A stretch of DNA of 14,684 bases from an uncultured Clostridia bacterium (GCA_937891895.1 CALATN010000197.1:1-14684); one strand, 5' to 3'. Counted from the stretch's first letter, positions 7,457 through 13,507 are shown. The notes: generated by a model from the letters alone, not told the origin. A program made the numbers and translations.

Positions 7457-7849
7457 ATGAACATAATTTCATTACTTATTCCAAAAGAAAATGCCGCATA
7501 TATTTATGACAACTGCACGGTAAAGCAGGGACTTGAGGATATGAAAATCCACGGCTATACAGCAATTCCCGTACTCAGCAAGGATGGTCAGTACGTTGGT
7601 ACAGTCAGCGAAGGTGATTTTTTGTGGCATTTGCTTGATAATGACAATCGCGAGGAAGCGGAAGAAATGCTGATTTCAGAAATTATCCGTCCTGAGTTCA
7701 ACCCTTCGGCAAATATATATACAACAATGGATGAACTTCTGAAGCGTGCAGTACAGCAGAGCTTTATTCCTGTAACGGATGACAGAGGATATTTTATCGG
7801 TATTGTAACACGTCAGAAAATTATTCTTACACTTATGAAAAATAATTAA
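7457..7849 (+). CDS. Two-CBS-domain protein, possibly of the c-di-AMP-binding DarB/CbpB kind
   Basis: This 130-residue cytoplasmic protein consists of two CBS domains (about residues 5-60 and 70-128) and nothing else. Typical CBS strings are GYTAIPVLSKDGQYVGTVS and FIPVTDDRGYFIGIVTR. CBS pairs bind adenine nucleotides and act as sensors. The size, the GY(S/T)AIPVL motif in the first domain and the DxGYFxGIxTR ending in the second recall DarB (YkuL) of B. subtilis and CbpB of Listeria, which bind c-di-AMP; this is from memory and is only a suggestion. Other stand-alone CBS proteins would look much alike. AAGGAGA (7444-7450) is 6 nt before the ATG. It is a single-gene unit with its own promoter and terminator. 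Confidence 0.85.
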   Translation: MNIISLLIPKENAAYIYDNCTVKQGLEDMKIHGYTAIPVLSKDGQYVGTVSEGDFLWHLLDNDNREEAEEMLISEIIRPEFNPSANIYTTMDELLKRAVQQSFIPVTDDRGYFIGIVTRQKIILTLMKNN

Positions 7850-7872
7850 AAGCACCTTCGGGTGCTTTTTTT
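7849..7872 (+). terminator. Terminator of the CBS-domain gene
   Basis: AAAGCACC (7849-7856), a TTCG tetraloop, and GGTGCTTT (7861-7868) with a run of seven T (7866-7872). It overlaps the last base of the stop codon. Confidence 0.93.
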
Positions 7873-7890
7873 ACTATATAATTTATACAG

Positions 7891-7919
7891 AAAAAATCCA
7901 CTCCCGAAGGAGTGGATTT
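7891..7919 (-). terminator. Terminator of the flagellin gene
   Basis: Read on the minus strand, an 11-bp perfect stem (7909-7919 with 7894-7904) has a TTCG tetraloop and is followed by a T-run (complement of the A-run at 7891-7896). It lies 20 nt past the flagellin stop and faces the plus-strand terminator at 7849-7872, cleanly separating two convergent units. Confidence 0.93.
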
Positions 7920-7939
7920 CAATATATTTGTTATGCAAC

Positions 7940-8941
7940 TTACTGGAGGAGAGAAAGAACACTCTGTGGAAGCTGATTTGCCTGAGCAAGCATAGACTGA
8001 GAAGCCTGTGCAAGGATGTTCTGCTTTGTGAAGTTCATCATCTCTGTAGCCATATCAGTATCACGGATTCTGGATTCAGCAGATGTGAGGTTTTCAACAG
8101 TTACGTTCATGTTATCGATCTTATGCTCAAGTCTGTTCTGCATAGCACCGAATGTAGCACGAACCATGTTTGTCTTGTTGAGAGCTGCGTCAATCTTATC
8201 GATTGCTGCGTTAGCGGAATCCTGAGTCTCAAGGTTAAGGCTTGTAAGACCAAGACCCTTGGATGTACAGTTGAGGTCGCAAGAGAGACCAGCAGCTGTG
8301 ATAGCATCACTTTCATACTTGAATGTGAACTGAACGAGGTCCTTGGAACGAGCGCCAACCTGAAGAGAAATCTTATCTGTGTAAGTAAGGTTAGCAGCAG
8401 CCTGGTTCTTGGAGTCAGCGAGAGATACAGCTGTTGTGGAGTTTGTCTTGTCTACACCACCTGGTGTTGTTAAGTAGTCGATTTCGCCTGCAGCACCGCC
8501 TGTACCTGTACCGTCAGCCATTGTACCACCGTTAAGAGCTACAACGCCGTTGAAGTCTGTGTCAGCGATCTGGTCGATTTCGTCCTTGAGCTGTGCAAAT
8601 TCAAGTTCAAGAGCTGCACGGTCAACGCCATCGTCGTATGTACCGTTAGAAGCCTGTGTAGCAAGAGTCTTCATTCTCTGAAGAATGGAATCTGTTTCTG
8701 TAAGAGCACCTTCAAATGTCTGAACCATTGAGATACCGTCCTGAGCGTTCTTAACACCCTGAGTCATACCAGCGATCTGGGATCTCATTTTTTCGGAAAC
8801 TGCAAGACCTGCAGCGTTATCGCCTGCGCGGTTGATAGCGTAACCGGAAGAAAGCTTTTCAAGGGACTTGCCGAGCTTGGTGTTGTTCATACCAAGATAT
8901 CTGTTAGCGTTAAGGGCTGTCATGTTGTGCTGTACGATCAT
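7940..8941 (-). CDS. fliC: Flagellin
   Basis: Flagellin, the subunit of the flagellar filament, is exported by the flagellar type III system. The 333-residue protein has the conserved N-terminal D0/D1 region (HNMTALNANRYLG, LEKLSSGYAINRAGDNAAGL, NAQDGISMVQTFEGAL, residues 5-80) and the C-terminal D1/D0 region (ESRIRDTDMATEMMNFTKQN to QSVLSLLQ). A short variable middle lies at about residues 140-245. Cys221 and Cys225 form a C-x3-C pair there, unusual for flagellins. Arg89 and Glu114 align with Salmonella R90 and E114, known for TLR5 contact. I chose ATG at 8941: AGGAGG (complement of 8950-8955) is 8 nt upstream and the protein then begins MIVQHN as in related flagellins. The start eight codons upstream (8965) would lie across that site. 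Single-gene unit with a sigma-28-type promoter. Confidence 0.97.
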   Translation of the reverse strand: MIVQHNMTALNANRYLGMNNTKLGKSLEKLSSGYAINRAGDNAAGLAVSEKMRSQIAGMTQGVKNAQDGISMVQTFEGALTETDSILQRMKTLATQASNGTYDDGVDRAALELEFAQLKDEIDQIADTDFNGVVALNGGTMADGTGTGGAAGEIDYLTTPGGVDKTNSTTAVSLADSKNQAAANLTYTDKISLQVGARSKDLVQFTFKYESDAITAAGLSCDLNCTSKGLGLTSLNLETQDSANAAIDKIDAALNKTNMVRATFGAMQNRLEHKIDNMNVTVENLTSAESRIRDTDMATEMMNFTKQNILAQASQSMLAQANQLPQSVLSLLQ

Positions 8942-8948
8942 AATATTT

Positions 8949-9017
8949 ACCTCCTGTAATTGCATTAAGTGTGAATCCTTTCACACCGTTTGCTTCATAG
9001 AAATTTGAAGCAATGCA
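8949..9017 (-). promoter_or_regulatory. Structured flagellin mRNA leader with two GGA motifs (candidate CsrA target)
   Basis: The leader just upstream of the flagellin start can fold into a three-way junction. The outer stem pairs 8961-8966 with 9012-9017. One inner hairpin pairs 8969-8975 with 8980-8986 (7 bp) with loop AGGA. The other pairs 8992-8997 with 9006-9011. The GGA in the loop (complement of 8976-8978) and the GGA within the ribosome binding site ACAGGAGG (complement of 8950-8957) are 24 nt apart. CsrA binds GGA in hairpin loops and, in B. subtilis, represses flagellin (hag) through two such sites, one on the ribosome binding site. The fold is seen in the sequence; CsrA control is inferred. 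Confidence 0.6.
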
Positions 9018-9078
9018 TTTCCATAAATTTTATTATGAGAACCTTGACTTTATCCTGTCTGTTCTCCTTACGATAAAT

Positions 9079-9105
9079 ATATCGACGCACTTTCAAAATA
9101 CTTTA
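9079..9105 (-). promoter_or_regulatory. Sigma-28 (SigD)-type flagellin promoter
   Basis: On the minus strand, TAAA (complement of 9102-9105), a 15-nt spacer and GTCGATAT (complement of 9079-9086) match the flagellar sigma factor pattern TAAA-N15-GCCGATAT with one mismatch. The leader would be ~130 nt. It is the only element of this type I found in the window. Confidence 0.8.
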
Positions 9106-9159
9106 TGGTATTTAATTTAACAATTTATGAACTTTTGATTAACGTTGCAAACCCTTGCT

Positions 9160-9474
9160 TTATATCAATTTCAAAATAAGTTCTGTTACAAAAGCAGCAA
9201 TACATCCCGCCGCGGCAACAGGAAGAAGACCCTTGCCCTTGAACGCAAGAACAAGTGCAGCAGCAAGACCGATTACAGCGGATATTATATTTCCTGTGGA
9301 AAAGAAAACCGCAGGAATTGTCATTGCGCCTAAAACCGCATATGGTACATAATAAAGAAAATCCTTGACAAATTGTGATTTTATCTTCTTTCTGAAGATA
9401 ACGAACGGCAGCATTCTGATGAGATAAGTTACACCTGCCATTACTAATATGTAAGCGGCGATTGAAACGGTCAT
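9160..9474 (-). CDS. azlD: AzlD-type small subunit of a branched-chain amino acid exporter
   Basis: This is a 104-residue integral membrane protein with about three or four hydrophobic segments. It begins with TVSIAAYILVMAGVTYLIRMLPF, typical of the AzlD family. AzlD works with AzlC in the cytoplasmic membrane to export branched-chain amino acids and analogues such as azaleucine; the true substrate here is not shown. The start codon overlaps the azlC stop in an ATGA arrangement (9471-9474), and AGGAGG lies 10 nt upstream, so the two subunits are probably made in a coupled way. I see no clear terminator downstream; the 3' end lies only ~55 nt before the flagellin promoter on the same strand, so read-through into flagellin is possible. 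Confidence 0.9.
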   Translation of the reverse strand: MTVSIAAYILVMAGVTYLIRMLPFVIFRKKIKSQFVKDFLYYVPYAVLGAMTIPAVFFSTGNIISAVIGLAAALVLAFKGKGLLPVAAAGCIAAFVTELILKLI

Positions 9475-10184
9475 TCTTCATCAGCCTCCTTCCGCGGAAA
9501 GAAAACTGCGCCTGCTGTCGAAGCGGCAAGAGTACAGATAATTACTGCAAAACCTGATGAAACGCTGTCAAAAAGCGGAATAAATTCCAGACAGCAGCTC
9601 ATTCCTGCCGAAATTACTACTGTAACAAAAACGCCCATTGACTTTCTTGCAGGCGGAATGAAGATTGCGATGAACATTCCGTAAATAGCAATGCCGAGAG
9701 CCGAGCAAAGTGTTTCGGGAAGAATACTTCCCGCAATTCCGCCAAGAAGAGTGCCGCTGCTCCAGCAGATAAACGGCAGCAAAATCAATCCATACATATA
9801 TTGAGGAGTAATATCTTTAGGTTTGCCTGCTGAAACAGCAAAAATCTCATCAGTAATTCCGAATGCCGCAAGAAAACGGTGAGGCGTTGTGAATTTCGCA
9901 TCAAGCTTCTGCGAAAGAGACAGACTCATCAAGGCATAACGCATATTTATTATTAGCTGTGCAAGCGCCATTTCGAGTAATGTACCCGCTGCTGTAATTA
10001 TACTGAGCCCCGCAACCTGACCTGCGGAGGTAAGGTTTGTCATAGAGATAAGAGTAGCCGCAAACCAAGGGAGTCCCTGAGAAACGGCGGCAATACCGAA
10101 ACTGAACGAAACTGACAGATAGCCGAGTCCTATTGGAATGCCGTCAGCAAAGCCTTCCTTGAAGGTTAATTTTTCCGAATTCAT
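9471..10184 (-). CDS. azlC: AzlC-type large subunit of a branched-chain amino acid exporter
   Basis: This is a 237-residue multi-spanning membrane protein of the AzlC family. Family features are the N-terminal FKEGFADGIPIGLGYLSVSF (about residues 8-27), then LTSAGQVAGL near 51-60 and NMRYALMSLSLSQKL near 80-94. Five or more further hydrophobic stretches follow, and the length is usual. With AzlD it forms an exporter for branched-chain amino acids. AAGGAAAGGA (complement of 10194-10203) is 9 nt before the ATG. It is the first gene of a two-gene operon with its own promoter. No azlB-type regulator is next to it. Confidence 0.92.
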   Translation of the reverse strand: MNSEKLTFKEGFADGIPIGLGYLSVSFSFGIAAVSQGLPWFAATLISMTNLTSAGQVAGLSIITAAGTLLEMALAQLIINMRYALMSLSLSQKLDAKFTTPHRFLAAFGITDEIFAVSAGKPKDITPQYMYGLILLPFICWSSGTLLGGIAGSILPETLCSALGIAIYGMFIAIFIPPARKSMGVFVTVVISAGMSCCLEFIPLFDSVSSGFAVIICTLAASTAGAVFFPRKEADEE

Positions 10185-10216
10185 ATTTTCATATCCTTTC
10201 CTTACAACAAGAATAT

Positions 10217-10245
10217 ATTATAGCAGATTTACAGGAATTGTTCAA
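10217..10245 (-). promoter_or_regulatory. Sigma-A promoter of azlCD
   Basis: On the minus strand TTGAAC (complement of 10240-10245), 17 nt, TATAAT (complement of 10217-10222), the latter also preceded by TGC as an extended -10. The leader is ~30 nt. Confidence 0.8.
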
Positions 10246-10261
10246 GTGCAAATCATCATCT

Positions 10262-10297
10262 GAAAATAAAAAGCTGCCGTACTCAGTACAGCAGCTT
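10262..10297 (-). terminator. Terminator of the antiporter gene
   Basis: The stem AAGCTGC / GCAGCTT (10291-10297 with 10271-10277) is extended inside by GTAC/GTAC beyond one mismatch. On the minus strand it is followed by TTTTTATTTT. It begins 5 nt after the antiporter stop and lies just upstream of the azlCD promoter. Confidence 0.9.
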
Positions 10298-10301
10298 CGG
10301 A

Positions 10302-11519
10302 TTATTCATCAAGACAAATCTGGTCTTCGGGTTTCTTTTCGGGGATTGCCTCGTCAGGCTCACCCTTGTAAAGAAGCTTCATTATGATAGGAGTTGCAAT
10401 CGAGGAGCAAACGATGAGCAGAATTACCGAAGTGAAGTAAATCGGGTCAAGCAGACCAACCGCAAGTCCCTTCTGTGAAACGATAAGCGCAACCTCGCCT
10501 CGTGTCATCATACCGACACCGATTTTCAGGCAGTCCTTGCCGCGGTATTTGAACAGCATTGACACAAGACCGCAGCCAATAATTTTTGTAATAAGTGCAA
10601 CAATTACAAAGCCGATTGAGAACAGCAGGATTTCCGCTGTGAAATCGGAAAATTCAGTTTTAAGACCGATACTTGCAAAGAATACAGGGCCAAAAAGAAT
10701 GTAGGAGCTGATGTCCATTTTTTCGGCAATGTATTCACTGTCACGGAGATTGCAGAGAATAATACCTGCAACATAAGCACCTGTAATATCAGCAATGCCG
10801 AAGAATGCTTCAGCAATAAAGGACATTCCGAAGCAAAGAGCAAGGCCAAGAATAGGAATACGCTGAGTATGAGGATATTTGTTGTCGATGAATTTGAATA
10901 CCTTGTAGATTACAAAGCCCACACCGATTGCAAAAGCAAAGAAAAGGAGTGTGTTGACAACAACCTTCATCGGGCTTGCAGAAGCGTCCTTAAGGCCCAC
11001 TACAAAGGTAAGAACGATAATACCGATTACATCGTCAATGATTGCCGCACTGAGAATAAGTGTACCAACCTTGCCCTTCAGCTTGCCAAGCTCACGGAGA
11101 GTCTGAACAGTGATACCAACGGAAGTAGCTGTCATGATTACACCTGTGAAAATTGCACGGTAGAATTCGTCGGATCCTACAGGAGAGAAGCCGTAGAAGC
11201 AGGAATAAAGCAGCCAGCCGCCTGCAAGCGGAACACCAACACCTGCACAGGCAATAGCCAGAGCAGTAGGACCTGTCTTGATAAGGTCCTTCAGGTCAGT
11301 TTCAAGACCTGCAGAGAACATAAGCAGCAGAACACCGATTTCCGCCATCTGTGTAATAAAGTCGGACTGCTCAACAAACCCCAGCAGAGATGGTCCGATA
11401 ACGAGACCCGCAACGATTTCACCAACAACCTGCGGAGCACGGAGCTTCTTGGCAAGAAGACCGAACAGCTTCGCGAAAAGGATGATAATCGCCAGGTCCT
11501 TGAATAATTCGATTTGCAT
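10302..11519 (-). CDS. CPA2-family cation/proton antiporter (NapA/GerN-like)
   Basis: This 405-residue polytopic membrane protein exchanges Na+ or K+ for protons. Evidence includes the N-terminal LRAPQVVGEIVAGLVIGPSLLG (residues 27-48), GVLLLMFSAGLETD (62-75), and the double aspartate D162-D163 in SAAIIDDVIGII, the ion-binding pair of CPA2 antiporters. Further marks are FFASIGL (280-286) and GMMTRGEVALIVSQKG (336-351). The DD pair fits electrogenic NapA-like members. It ends in a short acidic tail with no TrkA/RCK nucleotide-binding domain, so it is not a complete KefB/C-type channel. The ion preference cannot be read from the sequence. AAGGAAGG (complement of 11528-11535) is 8 nt before the ATG. 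Single-gene unit with its own promoter and terminator. Confidence 0.9.
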   Translation of the reverse strand: MQIELFKDLAIIILFAKLFGLLAKKLRAPQVVGEIVAGLVIGPSLLGFVEQSDFITQMAEIGVLLLMFSAGLETDLKDLIKTGPTALAIACAGVGVPLAGGWLLYSCFYGFSPVGSDEFYRAIFTGVIMTATSVGITVQTLRELGKLKGKVGTLILSAAIIDDVIGIIVLTFVVGLKDASASPMKVVVNTLLFFAFAIGVGFVIYKVFKFIDNKYPHTQRIPILGLALCFGMSFIAEAFFGIADITGAYVAGIILCNLRDSEYIAEKMDISSYILFGPVFFASIGLKTEFSDFTAEILLFSIGFVIVALITKIIGCGLVSMLFKYRGKDCLKIGVGMMTRGEVALIVSQKGLAVGLLDPIYFTSVILLIVCSSIATPIIMKLLYKGEPDEAIPEKKPEDQICLDE

Positions 11520-11585
11520 ATAAAAGACCTTCCTTCAAAAAATCACATATTAAATATGTATACGAAAAACAACGTACAGTTTTGT

Positions 11586-11614
11586 ATTATATACCTATTC
11601 AAAAGTAAAATCAA
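11586..11614 (-). promoter_or_regulatory. Sigma-A promoter of the antiporter gene
   Basis: On the minus strand TTGATT (complement of 11609-11614), 17 nt, TATAAT (complement of 11586-11591). The ~60-nt leader contains an AT-rich 6-bp hairpin (ACATAT/ATATGT around 11545-11559). Confidence 0.7.
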
Positions 11615-11761
11615 CCATTTTTTCGACAAAGAAAAATTTTTGTTGAAAACCTCAATTTTGCCTGTGAAAACAATGGTATATATGGGCAATTTTCCGCCGT
11701 TTTCAATTTGTAACCATTATTACAATGCGGAAACAAGCTGTTTACAGTTCGGGTAATTCTA
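11615..11761. other. AT-rich intergenic stretch between divergent promoters
   Basis: No gene is visible. The only structured item is an inverted repeat TTGTAA-N6-TTACAA at 11708-11725, which could be a dimeric-regulator operator about 40 bp upstream of the lipoprotein promoter, or chance in AT-rich DNA. Confidence 0.35.
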
Positions 11762-11790
11762 TTGACGGCAAAGAAAAGCCTTGATATACT
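11762..11790 (+). promoter_or_regulatory. Sigma-A promoter of the lipoprotein gene
   Basis: TTGACG (11762-11767), 17 nt, TATACT (11785-11790), ~42 nt before the GTG start. A short inverted repeat ACTGT/ACAGT (11788-11792, 11799-11803) overlaps the transcription start. Confidence 0.85.
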
Positions 11791-11839
11791 GTATTCAAAC
11801 AGTAAAAGCAGCATAATCCGACATAAAGGAGGGGTAACC

Positions 11840-13174
11840 GTGAAAAGAAGATACGTTGTAGGAATATGTTTAATAGTATGGGCAGTGTGCATAGCATTAT
11901 CCGCCTGCACAAAAACAACCTACGAGCTTCCTGCGGATACCTCTGCTATTGAGGAATATATTGAAACTACCTCGGCGGTGATTGCTGAGGAGGATGTTGT
12001 TGAGGAAACAACAGCGGAAACACTTCTCCAAGAACCCCTTTCCGACTTTGACAAGGCGATTTTCCTTGCCGAGCAGATTGTTTCCGACAGCAAATGGTCT
12101 GAGTTTCAGCTTTATGATATGGATTTTGACGGTATACCTGAACTGATGGCACATTCTGGCTTTATGGATACGTTAGCGTGGGAAATTTACAAGCTGACAG
12201 GCGATGAAGCTGTAAATATCGGCTATATTGAATATCGTGACAACGTGTATAACTCCGTAACAGGTCTGACTTTCGGCGACGGTTTGCATATATATCGCGA
12301 CAAAGAAATCGACGAGGTTTTCTATGTTGGCGAATACTCAACTGAATTGCATACAGAGGGACATTATGAGTGCAGTAAATTCAGAATTTGTGATGACAGG
12401 CTCGACAAAACCGTAATCAGCAGATGTGAGTTCTATACCTATGACGATTGCGGCAATAGCGGCAACCGATACATCTATTATAATGATATAGCAGGTCAGC
12501 AGGCTTCACCCAGATACCGTGTTGACAGTAATGCTGAGGGCTTCCGCTTCTGTAATGAACTTGAAGAATATCTTTCCCAATACGAATATCTCGGAATAAT
12601 TGATGGTACAAATACCTTTGATACAAAAAGCGGCGGCAATTTTCTCGAATACGCTGAACAGTTTCGCAATTTGCCGAAGCTTAAAGATGAGCAGGTTTAT
12701 GTTGATGAAACAGAATATGTTACCGTGTGCGGAACGGAATACGATATAAATTCATATTCCGCAAAGATTAAAATTACCGAAGAAAATTTCGACAGCATAG
12801 ATTTTACAGAGCTGAAAAAGCTCCCGAAGCTTGAATTGCTGACAATAGACAATTTGACAGAAAAGGAAATTGACATTGTACCGCTTAATGAACTTGAAAA
12901 ATTGAGATGGCTTGATATCAGAGGCGAATATGACAAGGAACAGCTTAAAGAATTTGACAAACTTGAATTTCTGGATAATGGTGCGCCGCTTGAAATTCTT
13001 TCTGAAATGGACTCGCTGAAATGCATTGACGTAGGCGGCAAGGAAAATCTTTCTGCTTTGTATGATATGAAACAGCTTGAAGCTGTGAAATATTGTTATG
13101 TGCAGCAGCAAAACGGCGAAATTGACAAGCTTGCAGAAAGACGTCCCGAACTGCTGCTGATATATGTACCCTAA
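11840..13174 (+). CDS. Unrecognised lipoprotein with an acidic DxDxDG loop and leucine-rich-repeat-like C-terminus
   Basis: This 444-residue predicted lipoprotein begins MKRR, then a hydrophobic segment and the lipobox LSAC with Cys23, so it should be anchored on the outer face of the membrane. An acidic, Thr-rich stretch (about 24-65) follows as a spacer. The central part has YDMDFDGIPEL (residues 92-102), a DxDxDG loop seen in many clostridial surface lipoproteins; it lacks the last acidic position of a true EF-hand. The C-terminal ~150 residues show LRR-like periodicity, for example LKKLPKLELLTIDN and LNELEKLRWLDIRG, suggesting a protein-binding surface. I do not recognise a family and claim no function. 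I chose GTG at 11840 because AAGGAGGGG (11826-11834) is 5-6 nt upstream; the longer frame would begin in the promoter -35. Confidence 0.8.
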   Translation: MKRRYVVGICLIVWAVCIALSACTKTTYELPADTSAIEEYIETTSAVIAEEDVVEETTAETLLQEPLSDFDKAIFLAEQIVSDSKWSEFQLYDMDFDGIPELMAHSGFMDTLAWEIYKLTGDEAVNIGYIEYRDNVYNSVTGLTFGDGLHIYRDKEIDEVFYVGEYSTELHTEGHYECSKFRICDDRLDKTVISRCEFYTYDDCGNSGNRYIYYNDIAGQQASPRYRVDSNAEGFRFCNELEEYLSQYEYLGIIDGTNTFDTKSGGNFLEYAEQFRNLPKLKDEQVYVDETEYVTVCGTEYDINSYSAKIKITEENFDSIDFTELKKLPKLELLTIDNLTEKEIDIVPLNELEKLRWLDIRGEYDKEQLKEFDKLEFLDNGAPLEILSEMDSLKCIDVGGKENLSALYDMKQLEAVKYCYVQQQNGEIDKLAERRPELLLIYVP

Positions 13175-13208
13175 CACGCTCTCCTCCAACCATTTTTCAT
13201 ATAACTCC

Positions 13209-13257
13209 AAAACGAAACCGCCGCGGATTTCCCCCATCCGAGGCGGTTTTCGTTTTT
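13209..13257 (+). terminator. Terminator after the lipoprotein gene
   Basis: A long hairpin pairs AAAACGAAACCGCC (13209-13222) with 13242-13256 (one bulged T), and the inner stem CGGAT/ATCCG (13224-13228, 13236-13240) closes the loop. A T-run ends at 13257. It starts 34 nt after the stop. The A-rich 5' flank could let it work in both directions. Confidence 0.88.
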
Positions 13258-13269
13258 AGACGCAAATAC

Positions 13270-13298
13270 TTGACAAATTGCTGAGCGGGTGCTATTAT
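13270..13298 (+). promoter_or_regulatory. Sigma-A promoter of the TPP riboswitch-thiT unit
   Basis: TTGACA (13270-13275), a 17-nt spacer and TATTAT (13293-13298). It starts 13 nt after the preceding terminator. Transcription would begin near 13305, just before the riboswitch. Confidence 0.88.
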
Positions 13299-13320
13299 AT
13301 ATGTGTAAATTGAATAACGC

Positions 13321-13451
13321 TTAACAATGGGGAGCTTCATAACCGAGGCTGAGAGGAAGCAGGCGCTTCGACCCAAAAACCAAACATCGTTTGAAAAACC
13401 AAACGTTGTTTGGTCTACCTGATTCGGATAATGCCGACGTAGGAACACAGC
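13321..13451 (+). promoter_or_regulatory. TPP (thiamine pyrophosphate) riboswitch
   Basis: The conserved core is present: P2 GGG (13329-13331) with CCC (13372-13374); P3 GCTTC/GAGGC (13334-13338, 13345-13349); CTGAGA (13349-13354); an optional P3a hairpin GAAGC/GCTTC (13356-13360, 13365-13369); then ACCTGATTCGGATAATGCCG and CGTAGG (13417-13443) forming P4/P5. TPP binding in such RNAs favours termination ahead of thiamine genes, and thiT lies downstream. Unusually, about 40 nt are inserted between the P2 CCC and the P4 ACCTGA. P1 is not clear; weak candidates involve 13319-13328 with 13449-13463. Confidence 0.93.
13375..13412 (+). repeat. Tandem 19-nt duplication inserted in the riboswitch (J2-4)
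   Basis: Two adjacent 19-nt units (13375-13393 and 13394-13412), each AAAAACCAAAC-N3-GTTTG in form, agree at 17 of 19 positions. Each unit can make its own small hairpin. Alternatively the two together make one hairpin of 15 stem positions (13379-13393 with 13400-13414) with a single U-U mismatch and a 6-nt loop. Confidence 0.9.
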
Positions 13452-13477
13452 TATTGTATTGTTGACAAGTGTAATCT

Positions 13478-13507
13478 GCGCCGAGGATAATCCGTCGGCG
13501 CTTTTTT
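13478..13507 (+). terminator. Riboswitch-controlled intrinsic terminator
   Basis: GCGCCGA (13478-13484) pairs with TCGGCGC (13495-13501), followed by six T (13502-13507). The 3' arm region CGTCGGC (13493-13499) is also fully complementary to GCCGACG (13433-13439) in the riboswitch P5/P4 strand. This gives a ready-made antiterminator when TPP is absent. Confidence 0.92.

Noticed and set aside
7862..8473. 203-codon open frame on the plus strand
   Set aside because: It lies antisense across the flagellin gene and its terminator, has no ribosome binding site, and its cysteine-rich translation resembles no family. It is a shadow of the conserved flagellin frame.
10869..11507. 212-codon open frame on the plus strand
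   Set aside because: Antisense to the antiporter, whose membrane-protein motifs are clear; the plus-strand translation is hydrophilic and Cys/Asn/Thr-rich with no recognisable domain.
11762..11839. Longer N-terminus for the lipoprotein starting at 11762
   Set aside because: That start is the promoter -35 hexamer; the GTG at 11840 has a strong ribosome binding site and puts the lipobox at the right distance.
13375..13412. Repeat pair as a CRISPR remnant
   Set aside because: The units are directly adjacent with no spacers, only 19 nt long and within a riboswitch; no cas genes are present.
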